DNA of 64,000 nt from contig NZ_JACAGN010000008.1 in NCBI RefSeq assembly GCF_030324495.1, forward strand, positions 84,762 to 148,761, in the 5' to 3' direction. The translations under genes and the position numbers were made by a program. The notes under the pieces are model-generated. The model ran no database searches, had not been told where the DNA came from, and saw only the letters and a list, made by a program, of their open reading frames with translations. Source of the DNA: Myroides sp. 1354 (GTDB taxonomy: Bacteria; Bacteroidota; Bacteroidia; Flavobacteriales; Flavobacteriaceae). Positions 33,432 through 42,015 of this stretch are shown here, piece by piece (within the stretch, counting starts at the first letter, position 1; each line of letters begins with the position of its first letter).

Positions 33432-34526
33432 ATGAAAGTAAAAAATATTATTCCCATTTTAGAAGAGTTAGCGCCATTGAGCTATGCAGAAGATTTTGAC
33501 AACGTAGGCTTGTTGGTGGGAACTATGGAACAAGAAGTAAGTGGAATTTTGGTTTGTCACGATGCATTAGAGCAAGTGGTGGAAGAGGCTATAGCACAGA
33601 AATGTAATTTGATTGTTTGTTTTCATCCTATTCTCTTTTCGGGATTAAAAAAAATTACAGGAAAAAACTACGTTGAACGTGCAGTAATCAAAGCAATCAA
33701 AAATGACATTGCTATTTATGCGATTCACACCGCTTTGGACAATCACCAAGAAGGGGTAAACAAAATATTTTGCAACACCTTAGGATTGGAAAATACCCGT
33801 ATTTTGATTCCTAAAGCCAATTACATTCAGAAGTTGGTCACTTATGTACCTATACAAGATACAGAAAAAGTGCGTCAGGCGTTGTTTGCCGTTGGAGCAG
33901 GAGCAATTGGCAATTACGATCACTGTAGTTTTGTATCAGAAGGAAAGGGAAGTTTTAAAGGCAATGAAAAGAGCAATCCGGTACTTGGACAAGCGGGAGT
34001 AGAAGAGATTGTGGCAGAGCATAAAGTAGAGGTAACTTATGAAAAACACTTACAAGGGAAAATTTTAAGTGCTTTGTTTCAAGCTCATCCTTACGAAGAA
34101 GTGGCTTATGAAATCTACAACCTCGAAAATAAATTGCAAAATGTCGGAATGGGTATGATAGGAGAACTCAAAGAGCCCATGGATGAATTGACGTTTTTAC
34201 AATTGGTAAAACGACAAACAGGTACAGGAGGAATTCGCCACAGTGCCTTGTTAAATAAGCCTATTCAGAAAGTAGCTGTATTAGGTGGTTCAGGAAGTTT
34301 CGCTATAAAAGCGGCTATTCAACAAAAAGCAGATGCATTTATCACGGCAGATTTAAAATACCATCAATTTTATGAGGCTGAAAATCAGCTTGTTTTGGCG
34401 GATATTGGTCATTTTGAAAGTGAAAGATATACAAAAAATTATATAGTTGAGTTTCTTTCAAAAAAAATGCCTAATTTTGCAGTTATTTTATCAACAGTAA
34501 ATACGAATCCAGTTAACTACTTATAA
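33432..34526 (+). CDS. Nif3-like dinuclear-metal-centre protein
   Basis: A 364-residue Nif3/YqfO-type protein. Metal ligand motifs are LIVCFHPILFSGLKKI (His), YAIHTALDN (His, Asp) and, at the C-terminal half, DLKYHQFYEAENQLVLADIGHFESE (His, Glu). The middle (residues about 130-230) holds the inserted PII-like domain found in longer members (LVTYVPIQDTEKVRQALFAVGAGAIGNYDHCSFVS). The family has been linked to GTP cyclohydrolase-like folds; the cellular role is unsettled. The next gene starts two bases after the stop, a pairing with the zinc-ribbon-family gene typical of Bacteroidota. Confidence 0.92.
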   Translation: MKVKNIIPILEELAPLSYAEDFDNVGLLVGTMEQEVSGILVCHDALEQVVEEAIAQKCNLIVCFHPILFSGLKKITGKNYVERAVIKAIKNDIAIYAIHTALDNHQEGVNKIFCNTLGLENTRILIPKANYIQKLVTYVPIQDTEKVRQALFAVGAGAIGNYDHCSFVSEGKGSFKGNEKSNPVLGQAGVEEIVAEHKVEVTYEKHLQGKILSALFQAHPYEEVAYEIYNLENKLQNVGMGMIGELKEPMDELTFLQLVKRQTGTGGIRHSALLNKPIQKVAVLGGSGSFAIKAAIQQKADAFITADLKYHQFYEAENQLVLADIGHFESERYTKNYIVEFLSKKMPNFAVILSTVNTNPVNYL

Positions 34527-34528
34527 CG

Positions 34529-35311
34529 ATGACAAAGAAAAAAGAATTAACGGTTGAAGAGAAATTAAGAGCGCTTTACGACTTACAATTGATTGACTCA
34601 AGAATCGATGAAATCAGAAATATGAGAGGAGAGCTACCTCTTGAAGTTGAAGATCTAAAAGACGAAGTTGCTGGACTTAACAAACGCTTAGAGAAACTTC
34701 ATGTAGATTTAAATAGCATCGAAGCTGGCATTAAAGACAAAAAGAATGCCATTGAAGAGTTTAAAGAAGCTATTAAAAAGTACACGGAGCAACAAAACGA
34801 AGTGAAAAATAACAGAGAATTCAACTCTTTAGAGAAAGAGATTGAATTTCAAAAGTTAGAAATCGAGCTTGCTGAAAAACACATCCGTGAAATGAAAGTA
34901 AGTATCGAGAATAAAAAGAACAACATTGAACAAACAGAAGAACGTTTAGGAGCGCGTAATGAGCATTTAACTCATATTGAAGCTGAGTTGAAAAACATTA
35001 TGTCAGAAACTGAACGCGAAGAACAAACGTTGTTAGCGAAATCAGACGAGTTCAAACAAGATATTGAAGATCGTTTGTTGAATGCTTATATGAGAATTAG
35101 AGGCGGAGTGAAAAATGGATTGGCAGTTGTTTCTATTGAAAGAGGTGCTTCTGTTGGATCTTACTTCACTATTCCACCACAAACGCAAGTAGAAATTGCT
35201 GCGCGTAAAAAAATCATCACAGATGAGCACAGTGGACGTATTCTTGTTGATAGCGCTTTAGCTGAAGAAGAAAGAGAAAAAATCGATGCAATCATTGCAA
35301 GTTTAAAATAA
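34529..35311 (+). CDS. C4-zinc-ribbon-family coiled-coil protein lacking its cysteines
   Basis: A 260-residue protein with a long charged coiled coil (residues about 20-185, e.g. EEFKEAIKKYTEQQNEVKNNREFNSLEKEIEFQ) and a C-terminal globular tail (GLAVVSIERGASVGSYFTIPPQTQVEIAAR, then HSGRILVDS). The layout is that of the 'C4-type zinc ribbon' (DUF164-type) partner of Nif3 in Bacteroidota, where I recall CxxC and CxxC motifs at RGACGGC and CEHCGRIL. Here no cysteine is present in the entire protein: the positions read S/S and D/S. It is probably a helical scaffold that binds nucleic acid or protein without zinc. It is coupled to the Nif3-like gene. Confidence 0.85.
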   Translation: MTKKKELTVEEKLRALYDLQLIDSRIDEIRNMRGELPLEVEDLKDEVAGLNKRLEKLHVDLNSIEAGIKDKKNAIEEFKEAIKKYTEQQNEVKNNREFNSLEKEIEFQKLEIELAEKHIREMKVSIENKKNNIEQTEERLGARNEHLTHIEAELKNIMSETEREEQTLLAKSDEFKQDIEDRLLNAYMRIRGGVKNGLAVVSIERGASVGSYFTIPPQTQVEIAARKKIITDEHSGRILVDSALAEEEREKIDAIIASLK

Positions 35312-35317
35312 TAGTAC

Positions 35318-35346
35318 AAGCCTCTTTTTAGAGGCTTTTCTTTTTA
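35318..35346 (+). terminator. Terminator after the zinc-ribbon-family gene
   Basis: AAGCCTCT and AGAGGCTT pair around TTTT, followed by TTCTTTTTA. It ends the Nif3-like operon directly before the alpha/beta hydrolase gene. Confidence 0.8.
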
Positions 35347-35347
35347 T

Positions 35348-36175
35348 ATGGAAAAGGTAGTCGGCGCTTTAGTAAACATATTTAGTTTATGCTCCATGCA
35401 ATCAGCCTTGCATTGGGTGCATAATCTTTTTGCCACTCCGCGAAAAGGAAAACTCAAGCCTCAACAGCTTCCTGTATTTTTGCAACAAGCACAGCTAGAC
35501 TTCTTTTGGTATAAAAATGAGAAAGTCTATACCTATCAATGGAACAAAGAGGCTACAGATAAACCTTTGCTTTTACTCATTCACGGCTGGGAGAGTAATA
35601 GTGGGCGTTGGGAAGAATTGTATACTTATCTAGGAAATCAATTTCGATTTGTTGCTGTAGATGCGCCTAGTTTAGGAATGAGTTATGGTAAAAATTTAAG
35701 TGTAAAAAATTACCAAGATGTCATAGACCTGGCTTTGATTACCTTCAAACCTCAATTTGTTATCGGACATTCACTAGGTGCATTTGCTCTTTTTCAACAA
35801 TTAAGCGAAGGAGATTATCCTTGGATTAAAAAGGCCGTCATCATGGGAGCCTTTGATCGGTTTGAGGTAATTTTATCCCATTACTATAACCTATTGGGAT
35901 ACTCTAAACGCGTAAGAGAAGCTTACCACAACTATATTGAACACCTAATCAATAAACCTTTATATAACTATTGTAGTACAGAAGCTGTCAAGTTCGTCGA
36001 GATCCCTATTTTGTGTATACACGATCGCCACGATCCCCAAGTGTCTTATGAAGAAGCAGAAAGCTTTCATCAGGCTTTGATGCACAAAAAGAACTTAGTC
36101 GTTTCCACAACAAACCTCGGACATAGCCTACAAGATGAAGCTGTTTTTAAAACAATTCAAGCGTTTTTTAGCTAG
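35348..36175 (+). CDS. Alpha/beta hydrolase
   Basis: A 275-residue serine hydrolase of the alpha/beta fold. Motifs are LLLLIHGWESNSGRWEEL (oxyanion loop), VIGHSLGAFALFQQL (nucleophile Ser, about residue 143), LCIHDRHDPQVSYEEAE (Asp) and TTNLGHSLQDEAVFKTI (His). Substrate not predictable. No signal peptide is evident, although residues 5-20 are mildly hydrophobic. It starts two bases after the terminator, so its RBS would lie within the terminator T tract, which is odd; it may be translated from read-through or a promoter inside the previous gene. Confidence 0.88.
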   Translation: MEKVVGALVNIFSLCSMQSALHWVHNLFATPRKGKLKPQQLPVFLQQAQLDFFWYKNEKVYTYQWNKEATDKPLLLLIHGWESNSGRWEELYTYLGNQFRFVAVDAPSLGMSYGKNLSVKNYQDVIDLALITFKPQFVIGHSLGAFALFQQLSEGDYPWIKKAVIMGAFDRFEVILSHYYNLLGYSKRVREAYHNYIEHLINKPLYNYCSTEAVKFVEIPILCIHDRHDPQVSYEEAESFHQALMHKKNLVVSTTNLGHSLQDEAVFKTIQAFFS

Positions 36176-36212
36176 AACGTATTTCTTTTTATAAGTAACG
36201 AAATTTATTATT

Positions 36213-36220
36213 TACTTTTG
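36213..36220 (+). promoter_or_regulatory. -7 promoter element TACTTTTG, very close to the rluF start
   Basis: TACTTTTG fits TAnnTTTG but ends only four bases before ATG 36,225. Transcription would begin at or near the start codon, implying a leaderless or nearly leaderless message. Confidence 0.45.
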
Positions 36221-36224
36221 CGCT

Positions 36225-37115
36225 ATGGAAAATCAAGAAACGCGTTTAAATAAATATTTATCAGAAGTTGGCTTTTGCTCTAGAAGAGAAGCGGACCGAT
36301 TAATCGAAGAAGGACGCATTACAGTCAATGGAAAAATACCCGAATTGGGATTGAAGGTTACGGATGCAGATGAAATTCGGGTGAATGGCAAACTAATTCG
36401 TCAAACCGATGAAGACTTTGTTTATTTAGCTTTTAATAAACCAGTAGGGATTGAATGTACCACCAATAAGAAAGTAAGAGATAATATTGTAGATTATATT
36501 AATTACCCCAAGCGCATTTTTCCTGTGGGACGTTTGGATAAAGACAGTGAAGGCTTAATCATCATGACCAATGATGGAGATATTGTCAATAAAATCTTGC
36601 GCCAAAAGAACAACCACGAAAAAGAATATATTGTTACGGTTAATAAACCCATTACCGATCGCTTTATTCAGCGTATGGGATTAGGTGTACCTATCCTAGA
36701 CACAATCACCAAAGAATGTAGAGTGGAACGCATCAGTCGATTTGTATTCCGTATCTTTCTAACCCAAGGATTGAATAGACAAATTCGACGTATGTGTGAG
36801 TATTTTGATTATGACGTAGTTGCGTTGAAACGCATTCGAATTATCAATATTAGCCTGGATGTCCCAGTTGGACAATATCGCGAAATTACCCCAGTAGAAT
36901 TAGCCGAATTAAATCGCTTAATCGAACCTTCAAGTAAAACAGAAGAAGCAAGTAGACTACAAGAAGAAGTTGGTCAAAATAATCAACAAACTGAATATAA
37001 CGCCCAACAAGGCGAGCGAAGACCCAAGAAAAAGTTCGACCGAGAGCGAAACAATTCCAAAAAAGCAGGTCCAACCTTGCGAAATGAACGAATTTCAAGA
37101 AGAAGAGAGAATTAA
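36225..37115 (+). CDS. rluF: 23S rRNA pseudouridine synthase, RluF/RsuA family
   Basis: A 296-residue synthase. An N-terminal S4 RNA-binding domain ([30 protein letters not shown]) is followed by the RsuA-type catalytic core: [10 protein letters not shown], catalytic Asp in [21 protein letters not shown], and [28 protein letters not shown]. The best assignment is RluF (23S rRNA position 2604 in E. coli numbering); RsuA or RluB/E are close alternatives. The C-terminal 60 residues form a basic, Gln/Arg-rich tail. A terminator overlaps its stop. Confidence 0.88.
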   Translation: MENQETRLNKYLSEVGFCSRREADRLIEEGRITVNGKIPELGLKVTDADEIRVNGKLIRQTDEDFVYLAFNKPVGIECTTNKKVRDNIVDYINYPKRIFPVGRLDKDSEGLIIMTNDGDIVNKILRQKNNHEKEYIVTVNKPITDRFIQRMGLGVPILDTITKECRVERISRFVFRIFLTQGLNRQIRRMCEYFDYDVVALKRIRIINISLDVPVGQYREITPVELAELNRLIEPSSKTEEASRLQEEVGQNNQQTEYNAQQGERRPKKKFDRERNNSKKAGPTLRNERISRRREN

Positions 37116-37135
37116 TTATTTAATTCTCTTTTTTT
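37106..37135 (+). terminator. Terminator overlapping the rluF stop
   Basis: AGAGAATTAA and TTAATTCTCT form a perfect 10-bp stem with a 4-base loop (TTAT), followed by TTTTTTTG. The rluF stop codon lies in the first arm. Confidence 0.85.
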
Positions 37136-37241
37136 GTTTTTACCTATCACATCCTTAAAATTCCCTTTCTTTTTTCTGTTTTTTTTTAATTCCGAGGATC
37201 ATACAGTCCGAATATCTCGCACACTAAAAATAGCTTATTTA

Positions 37242-37256
37242 AATTTAGACTAAATT
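37242..37256 (+). promoter_or_regulatory. Perfect palindrome AATTTAGACTAAATT upstream of the TonB receptor
   Basis: A 15-base inverted repeat about a central A, 27 bases ahead of a TATATTTG -7 element. Related AGTCTA half-sites are at 37,277-37,282 and 37,307-37,312 (in AAGTCTAAAT). The TTTAG...CTAAA form resembles operators of DtxR/MntR-type metalloregulators more than a Fur box. The palindrome sits near the -33 region, suggesting repression. Confidence 0.5.
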
Positions 37257-37282
37257 ATTTTTATATATGTTAAAAAAGTCTA

Positions 37283-37290
37283 TATATTTG
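37283..37290 (+). promoter_or_regulatory. -7 promoter element TATATTTG of the TonB receptor operon
   Basis: Exact match to TAnnTTTG, 62 bases before ATG 37,353. An AGTCTA half-site ends one base before it and another starts 16 bases after it. Confidence 0.6.
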
Positions 37291-37352
37291 CTTCTGTTTA
37301 TAATAAGTCTAAATAAAAATATAGCTGTAATTTGCTACAATATCATTAGTCA

Positions 37353-39689
37353 ATGAGAAAATTTCTACTACTAACAGCATGTGTTTTAGGTTCTTTATGT
37401 GGGACATATGCGCAACATAAACCTACTGTTATTTCAGGTGTCATACAAGATGAAAAGGGAAGTCCCATCGATTTTGCTACGGTTGTATTGGTTGATACTA
37501 AGAAAAGTGATCTAACGAATGAACAAGGGGAGTTTAAATTAAAAATGGGTACAGGAGGTACCTATAAGCTACAAATCCAACATATAAGTTATGAAACTAC
37601 TTCAATGGTCGTGAAAGTAGAAGAAGGGGAGCAGTTGAGAAAACGCATAACACTAAAAGCCAAAGCGTCGATTTTAGATGATGTTGTTTTAAAGGTAAAA
37701 AGTCCCGTTGAAAAAGTGAGAGAGTCTGCTTATAATGTGATTGCGATTGACGCGAAACCACTGTATAACTCTTCTTTGGATGTTTCAGGTGCACTAGATC
37801 GTGTTTCGGGAGTGAAAGTGAGAAGAGATGGAGCCGAAGGTTCTGATTATACGTTTTCAATGAACGGTTTCAGCGGACGTCATATTCGATTTTTTATTGA
37901 CGGTGTTCCGATGGAGGGTTTTGGAAGTGAGTTTAAAATCAACAATCTCCCGATTACCATGGTGGATCGAATTGAAGTGTACAAAGGGGTTGTTCCAGTT
38001 GAATTTGGATCGGATGCTTTAGGGGGAGCCGTTAATATCATCACCAATAAAGCAAAAGAAACAAAGATTGACGCTTCTTTTGCTATGGGGTCATTCAATA
38101 CCTATAAAAGTCACTTGAATGTCAGTAAAGTATTTGACAACGGCATGACGTTTCAGGTGAATGCCTTTCAAAATTATTCCGATAATAATTACAAAGTCTA
38201 CGTACCTGTAGCTAATTTAAAAACAGGAGTATATTCTAAAGAAAAACAATTGGTTAAACGATTCAATGATCGCTTTCAAACCGCGACAGTTGTCACCAAA
38301 GTAGGAGTGATAGATAAATCATATGCCGATCGTTTGTTAATTGGATTTACCTATGGTGAAGGAAAGAAAGGGGTACAGACCGGAACGATTATGGAAAAGG
38401 TGTTTGGTCAGAAAAAGCGTCGTTCTGTGACCATCATGCCCTCTTTAGAATACAGTAAACGCAATTTATTCACAGATGGATTGGATGTCGCAATAACATC
38501 AACGTACAATGCAGGGTACAATCAAAATATCGACACCTCGAGATATAAATACAATTGGGCAGGAGAGCGCATCAAAACAATGAAAAAAGGAGAGTCTGGA
38601 GGAGGACCTTCTTTAGTGAAGTTTTTTGATCACAATGGATCAACTACAGCCAATGTGAGCTATAAAGTAAATGATAAACATGCTTTTAGTTTAAATAATG
38701 TCATTTATTATTTCAACAGAAAAACAGAGGATCCACTAGCAGTCAAAGAAACGGAAAGTGAGAAGAAAAGCGAAACAACACGTAGAAGCTTAAAGAATAT
38801 TACGGCTTTATCTTATCGATACAACATACTCGATAATTTCAATGTATCTGTATTCGGAAAACATTATTCCATCAAACATACTTATTTAAGTGAAAGTACG
38901 AGTGTGGATAAAAGTGGATATGGAATCGCGGCCACTTATTTATGGAAAGATTTTCAAGTAAAATCCTCTTTTGAAAAAACCTATCGTTTACCTACAGACA
39001 GTGAATTATTTGGTGATGGAGATATGGTATGGGGAAATACGGATCTAAAACCAGAAGCAGGAAATAATTACAACTTCAATTTGAGTTATTCCAAAGTATT
39101 GGATCAAGTGCACGCCGTTTTTGCAGATGCTGGATTTGTATACCGAAAAACAGAGGATTACATCCGCAGTAATCCCTATGGATCAGGTTCTAGAGCTTCT
39201 AGTGTGAATATTGGTGGAGTGGAAAGCATTGGTTTAAATGTTGAAGCCCGTTATGTATACAACGATTTCTTGCAATTAGGTGGAAGTTTAACTACACAGA
39301 GTATTCGCAGTAAACAGAAATACGCTATCGGAACCAATGTGGCCAATTCCTATTACAATGAACGCATTCCCAATGAACCTTATTTCTTCGGAGCTCTTGA
39401 TGCAGGACTTCTCTTCAAGGATTTGATTCAAAAAGGCAATAATTTAAATGTAGGATACAACCTGAGATACATTGATCACTATAGCTACGACTTTAGTAGT
39501 ATTGGGGCAGAACCCATTTGGATTCCCTCTCAAGTGGTACACGACATAAGTGCTTCGTATAGCTTATTCAACAATGCCTTACACCTTACGGTAGAAGCCA
39601 ATAATCTATTCGACAAATTAGCCTATGATAATTATAGCTTCCAAAAACCAGGAAGAAGCTTCATGTTTAAAATACGCTATAGCTATTAA
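37353..39689 (+). CDS. TonB-dependent outer membrane receptor
   Basis: A 778-residue receptor. Signal peptide (FLLLTACVLGSLCGTYAQ); CarboxypepD-regulatory-like domain at residues 25-105 (ISGVIQDEKGSPIDFATVVLVDTKKSDLTNEQGEFKL); plug domain about 115-240 (SGALDRVSGVKVRRDGAEGSDYTFSMNGFSGRHIRFFIDGVPMEGFG, and VDRIEVYKGVVPVEFGSDALGGAVNIITN); then a beta barrel ending GRSFMFKIRYSY. Size and plug resemble siderophore/haem-type rather than SusC-type receptors. It is probably co-transcribed with the DUF4374 lipoprotein 34 bases downstream, and both lie behind a palindromic operator candidate, so metal-responsive expression is likely. Confidence 0.92.
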   Translation: MRKFLLLTACVLGSLCGTYAQHKPTVISGVIQDEKGSPIDFATVVLVDTKKSDLTNEQGEFKLKMGTGGTYKLQIQHISYETTSMVVKVEEGEQLRKRITLKAKASILDDVVLKVKSPVEKVRESAYNVIAIDAKPLYNSSLDVSGALDRVSGVKVRRDGAEGSDYTFSMNGFSGRHIRFFIDGVPMEGFGSEFKINNLPITMVDRIEVYKGVVPVEFGSDALGGAVNIITNKAKETKIDASFAMGSFNTYKSHLNVSKVFDNGMTFQVNAFQNYSDNNYKVYVPVANLKTGVYSKEKQLVKRFNDRFQTATVVTKVGVIDKSYADRLLIGFTYGEGKKGVQTGTIMEKVFGQKKRRSVTIMPSLEYSKRNLFTDGLDVAITSTYNAGYNQNIDTSRYKYNWAGERIKTMKKGESGGGPSLVKFFDHNGSTTANVSYKVNDKHAFSLNNVIYYFNRKTEDPLAVKETESEKKSETTRRSLKNITALSYRYNILDNFNVSVFGKHYSIKHTYLSESTSVDKSGYGIAATYLWKDFQVKSSFEKTYRLPTDSELFGDGDMVWGNTDLKPEAGNNYNFNLSYSKVLDQVHAVFADAGFVYRKTEDYIRSNPYGSGSRASSVNIGGVESIGLNVEARYVYNDFLQLGGSLTTQSIRSKQKYAIGTNVANSYYNERIPNEPYFFGALDAGLLFKDLIQKGNNLNVGYNLRYIDHYSYDFSSIGAEPIWIPSQVVHDISASYSLFNNALHLTVEANNLFDKLAYDNYSFQKPGRSFMFKIRYSY

Positions 39690-39723
39690 TCTAAAAATAA
39701 TAATAATCTATAATATAAATAAA

Positions 39724-41055
39724 ATGAAAAAAAGAGTTCTATCTACCGTGGTATTAGCTTTTTTAGTTAGTGCATTTACTTTGACAAGCTGTTCAAGTGA
39801 CGATAATTCAAAACCAGGAGGAAATGATGATGATGAAATCATTGATGATGGGGAAAGAAATAAGGAGGATTTAATAGGAACAAAATATATTCTGGGGGCA
39901 AGTGCTTCAAAAACAAACTTATTGTTAGAAGTAGATGATTTAAAGCAAGGATCAATTAGTGTAAGAGGAAATGGTCAAGTTGCTTTAGGAAAAAACATTT
40001 ATATGTTTAAAGATTTACGCGCTTATGTTTTCGAATATAGAAAAGGAGATCCTTCGGGAATGCAAAGCTGGATGTTGAACAAAGATCTGCGTTTACAACA
40101 GAATACTTTAGTTGATTTACCAAATAGAGAGGAGTTCATTACACCATTTGGACGATTCATGATTTCTACTACTGGAGGAATTGAATTGGAAAATGGAAAG
40201 AAAGGACAAGCCTTCAACTTTATTAATGGAGTGACAGGAGGAATTGAATTTACTTCATTTGTCAATGTAGAAAATATAGCAGAAGCGGGTGAATATGCCA
40301 ACTTTGCTGGTCTAGAAGACATTGGAAATGACCGATTCGTTATGGCTATTGAACCTTTTAAAATCACTGCAAATAGTGAGGATGATAATACTTCAGCATT
40401 CAGAGATCGCGTTTGGTTGGCTATTTTTAAATTGGATATGTCACAAGCTCCTGAAAACAGAGTCGTATTGGAAAATGTAGTAAAAGATGACCGCATGAGT
40501 TTTGCGGTAGCTCGTTATCGATCAAGTCGTGTATCTACAATTGGAAAAGGAGAAAATGGAGATATTTACGTATTCTCACCTTCTGCTATGATTAGCAAAG
40601 ACAAAGGAGCCTTCTCTACGAAACCTTCGGCTGTATTGAAATTCGATAAAAATACCTTGAAATTCGATTCTTCTTATTACCACAACTTAGAAGCAAAATC
40701 TGGAGGACATAAAGTGTATAAGGTATATGCTGTTGGTAAAGATCAGTTTATCTTGAATATGTTTGCCAATACAGATCAATCGTGGAACATGGCTCCTGCC
40801 AATAAGTTAGCTTTATTCAATGCTAAAACTGGTGATTTTAAATGGATTGAAGGTCTTGATGCTCCTGAAGCAATTGCTGAAATAGGAACACCTTATGTAG
40901 AAGGAAATGATGTATTCGTACCGATTACAGCTTCTGCTAAATCATATGTGTATTTGTTAAATAGAACCACAGCAACCTTTACAAAAGGACTTGAAATCAA
41001 AGATCTAGGTGATGGTACAGTGGGGAATGTTGTGAAAATCAACGCGTATAAATAA
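39724..41055 (+). CDS. DUF4374-type surface or periplasmic lipoprotein
   Basis: A protein of about 443 residues. I use ATG 39,724, which gives a lipoprotein signal (LSTVVLAFLVSAFTLTSCSS; lipobox Cys near residue 22); the longer frame from 39,625 overlaps the receptor gene. After an acidic linker (GGNDDDEIIDDGERNKE) it is a repetitive beta protein resembling DUF4374 (propeller-like; RFVMAIEPFKIT, VWLAIFKLDMSQAP, VYVPITASAKSYVYLLNRTTATFTKG). DUF4374 proteins are encoded next to iron- or siderophore-related TonB receptors in Bacteroidota. It likely captures the receptor ligand. A terminator follows. Confidence 0.82.
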   Translation: MKKRVLSTVVLAFLVSAFTLTSCSSDDNSKPGGNDDDEIIDDGERNKEDLIGTKYILGASASKTNLLLEVDDLKQGSISVRGNGQVALGKNIYMFKDLRAYVFEYRKGDPSGMQSWMLNKDLRLQQNTLVDLPNREEFITPFGRFMISTTGGIELENGKKGQAFNFINGVTGGIEFTSFVNVENIAEAGEYANFAGLEDIGNDRFVMAIEPFKITANSEDDNTSAFRDRVWLAIFKLDMSQAPENRVVLENVVKDDRMSFAVARYRSSRVSTIGKGENGDIYVFSPSAMISKDKGAFSTKPSAVLKFDKNTLKFDSSYYHNLEAKSGGHKVYKVYAVGKDQFILNMFANTDQSWNMAPANKLALFNAKTGDFKWIEGLDAPEAIAEIGTPYVEGNDVFVPITASAKSYVYLLNRTTATFTKGLEIKDLGDGTVGNVVKINAYK

Positions 41056-41090
41056 TTTATTTATTGTTATTCATTTGTAATTAGTTAGCT

Positions 41091-41130
41091 AAAAGAGCTT
41101 AAACATCATTTGTTTAAGCTCTTTTTCTAT
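41091..41130. terminator. Bidirectional terminator after the DUF4374 gene
   Basis: A perfect 15-bp stem (AAAAGAGCTTAAACA with TGTTTAAGCTCTTTT) and a 5-base loop. T-rich sequence on the + side and the A run at the other side make it bidirectional between convergent genes. Confidence 0.9.
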
Positions 41131-41927
41131 TTTGGATATTCAATATAAGCTTTCAATAAATTCCACAAGGTCACGATAATATTACTACTGCTTTCGGTAG
41201 TTGATTCGAGATTGCTTTTCTTTCTCCCCCTGAAGGGAATCACCTCCATTGGCGTGTAAAGTGTGCCTTTTACTTCGTTCGGATTGATAAAAGTGGCATC
41301 ATATAAAACAGGCTGATCTCTTGAAAAAGATGATAAAACAAAACCGTTTTCTGTCAAAATTCCTTCGAAACCTTGGTAATAATAACCAGAAGCTACTAAA
41401 GTTGAATCTGTTTTATAGAGTTGTAGCTGACTGAGTTTTTGATATAAACCAAGATTAGGACTTGTAGAATCTGCTTTAAACACAAATTCCCAATCACCTG
41501 TTGGATTAGTAGCGCTTGGTTTTTTTACTGGCGTAAAACGTGGCTCATTGCTTTGTTGGGCCCTAAATGGAATCTCATGTTGGAGATTTGTATTTTCATT
41601 TCGATATACCCCTTTAATTTTTTTATTTTCAAAGACTCCCTTTAAATTTACTTCTCCAAAATAGTCTAATTTAACGCTGATGCTATCATTTACTATCTCG
41701 ACGATATCTTTTTGATTTTTACCAGGACCGTCAACAAAACGCACCCGAAAACCATAAATATTCAATGGAACAGTGTCTAAATGAAAAATGATCGGAACTT
41801 CTCGATCTTGAATTCGAAAATGAGCTTTCCATCGGTTAGGAGAAGTTGATTGGTCTTCATTCCAAAGGTGATCTGTGCATCCCCAAGTAACTAATACAAA
41901 AAAGAAAAATAAAATAGTTTTTTTCAT
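41127..41927 (-). CDS. Lipoprotein of unknown function
   Basis: A 266-residue lipoprotein: signal KKTILFFFFVLVTWGCTD with the lipid-modified Cys at about residue 17. The mature part is beta-rich (WKAHFRIQDREVPIIFHLD, VKLDYFGEVNLKGVFENKKIKGVY, PTGDWEFVFKADST) and resembles the N-terminal beta domain found before thioredoxin domains in Bacteroidota TlpA-like lipoproteins, but no CxxC follows. The C-terminus ends in a helical segment. It is transcribed toward the DUF4374 terminator. Function not recognised. Confidence 0.7.
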   Translation of the reverse strand: MKKTILFFFFVLVTWGCTDHLWNEDQSTSPNRWKAHFRIQDREVPIIFHLDTVPLNIYGFRVRFVDGPGKNQKDIVEIVNDSISVKLDYFGEVNLKGVFENKKIKGVYRNENTNLQHEIPFRAQQSNEPRFTPVKKPSATNPTGDWEFVFKADSTSPNLGLYQKLSQLQLYKTDSTLVASGYYYQGFEGILTENGFVLSSFSRDQPVLYDATFINPNEVKGTLYTPMEVIPFRGRKKSNLESTTESSSNIIVTLWNLLKAYIEYPK

Positions 41928-42015
41928 TGTTTATACTCCTATAAGTAAAGCAAGATACGAGATTCTTTTTCCTTCTCAAATGATTGAATAACAGATAGAA
42001 GAATAACTACTACCG

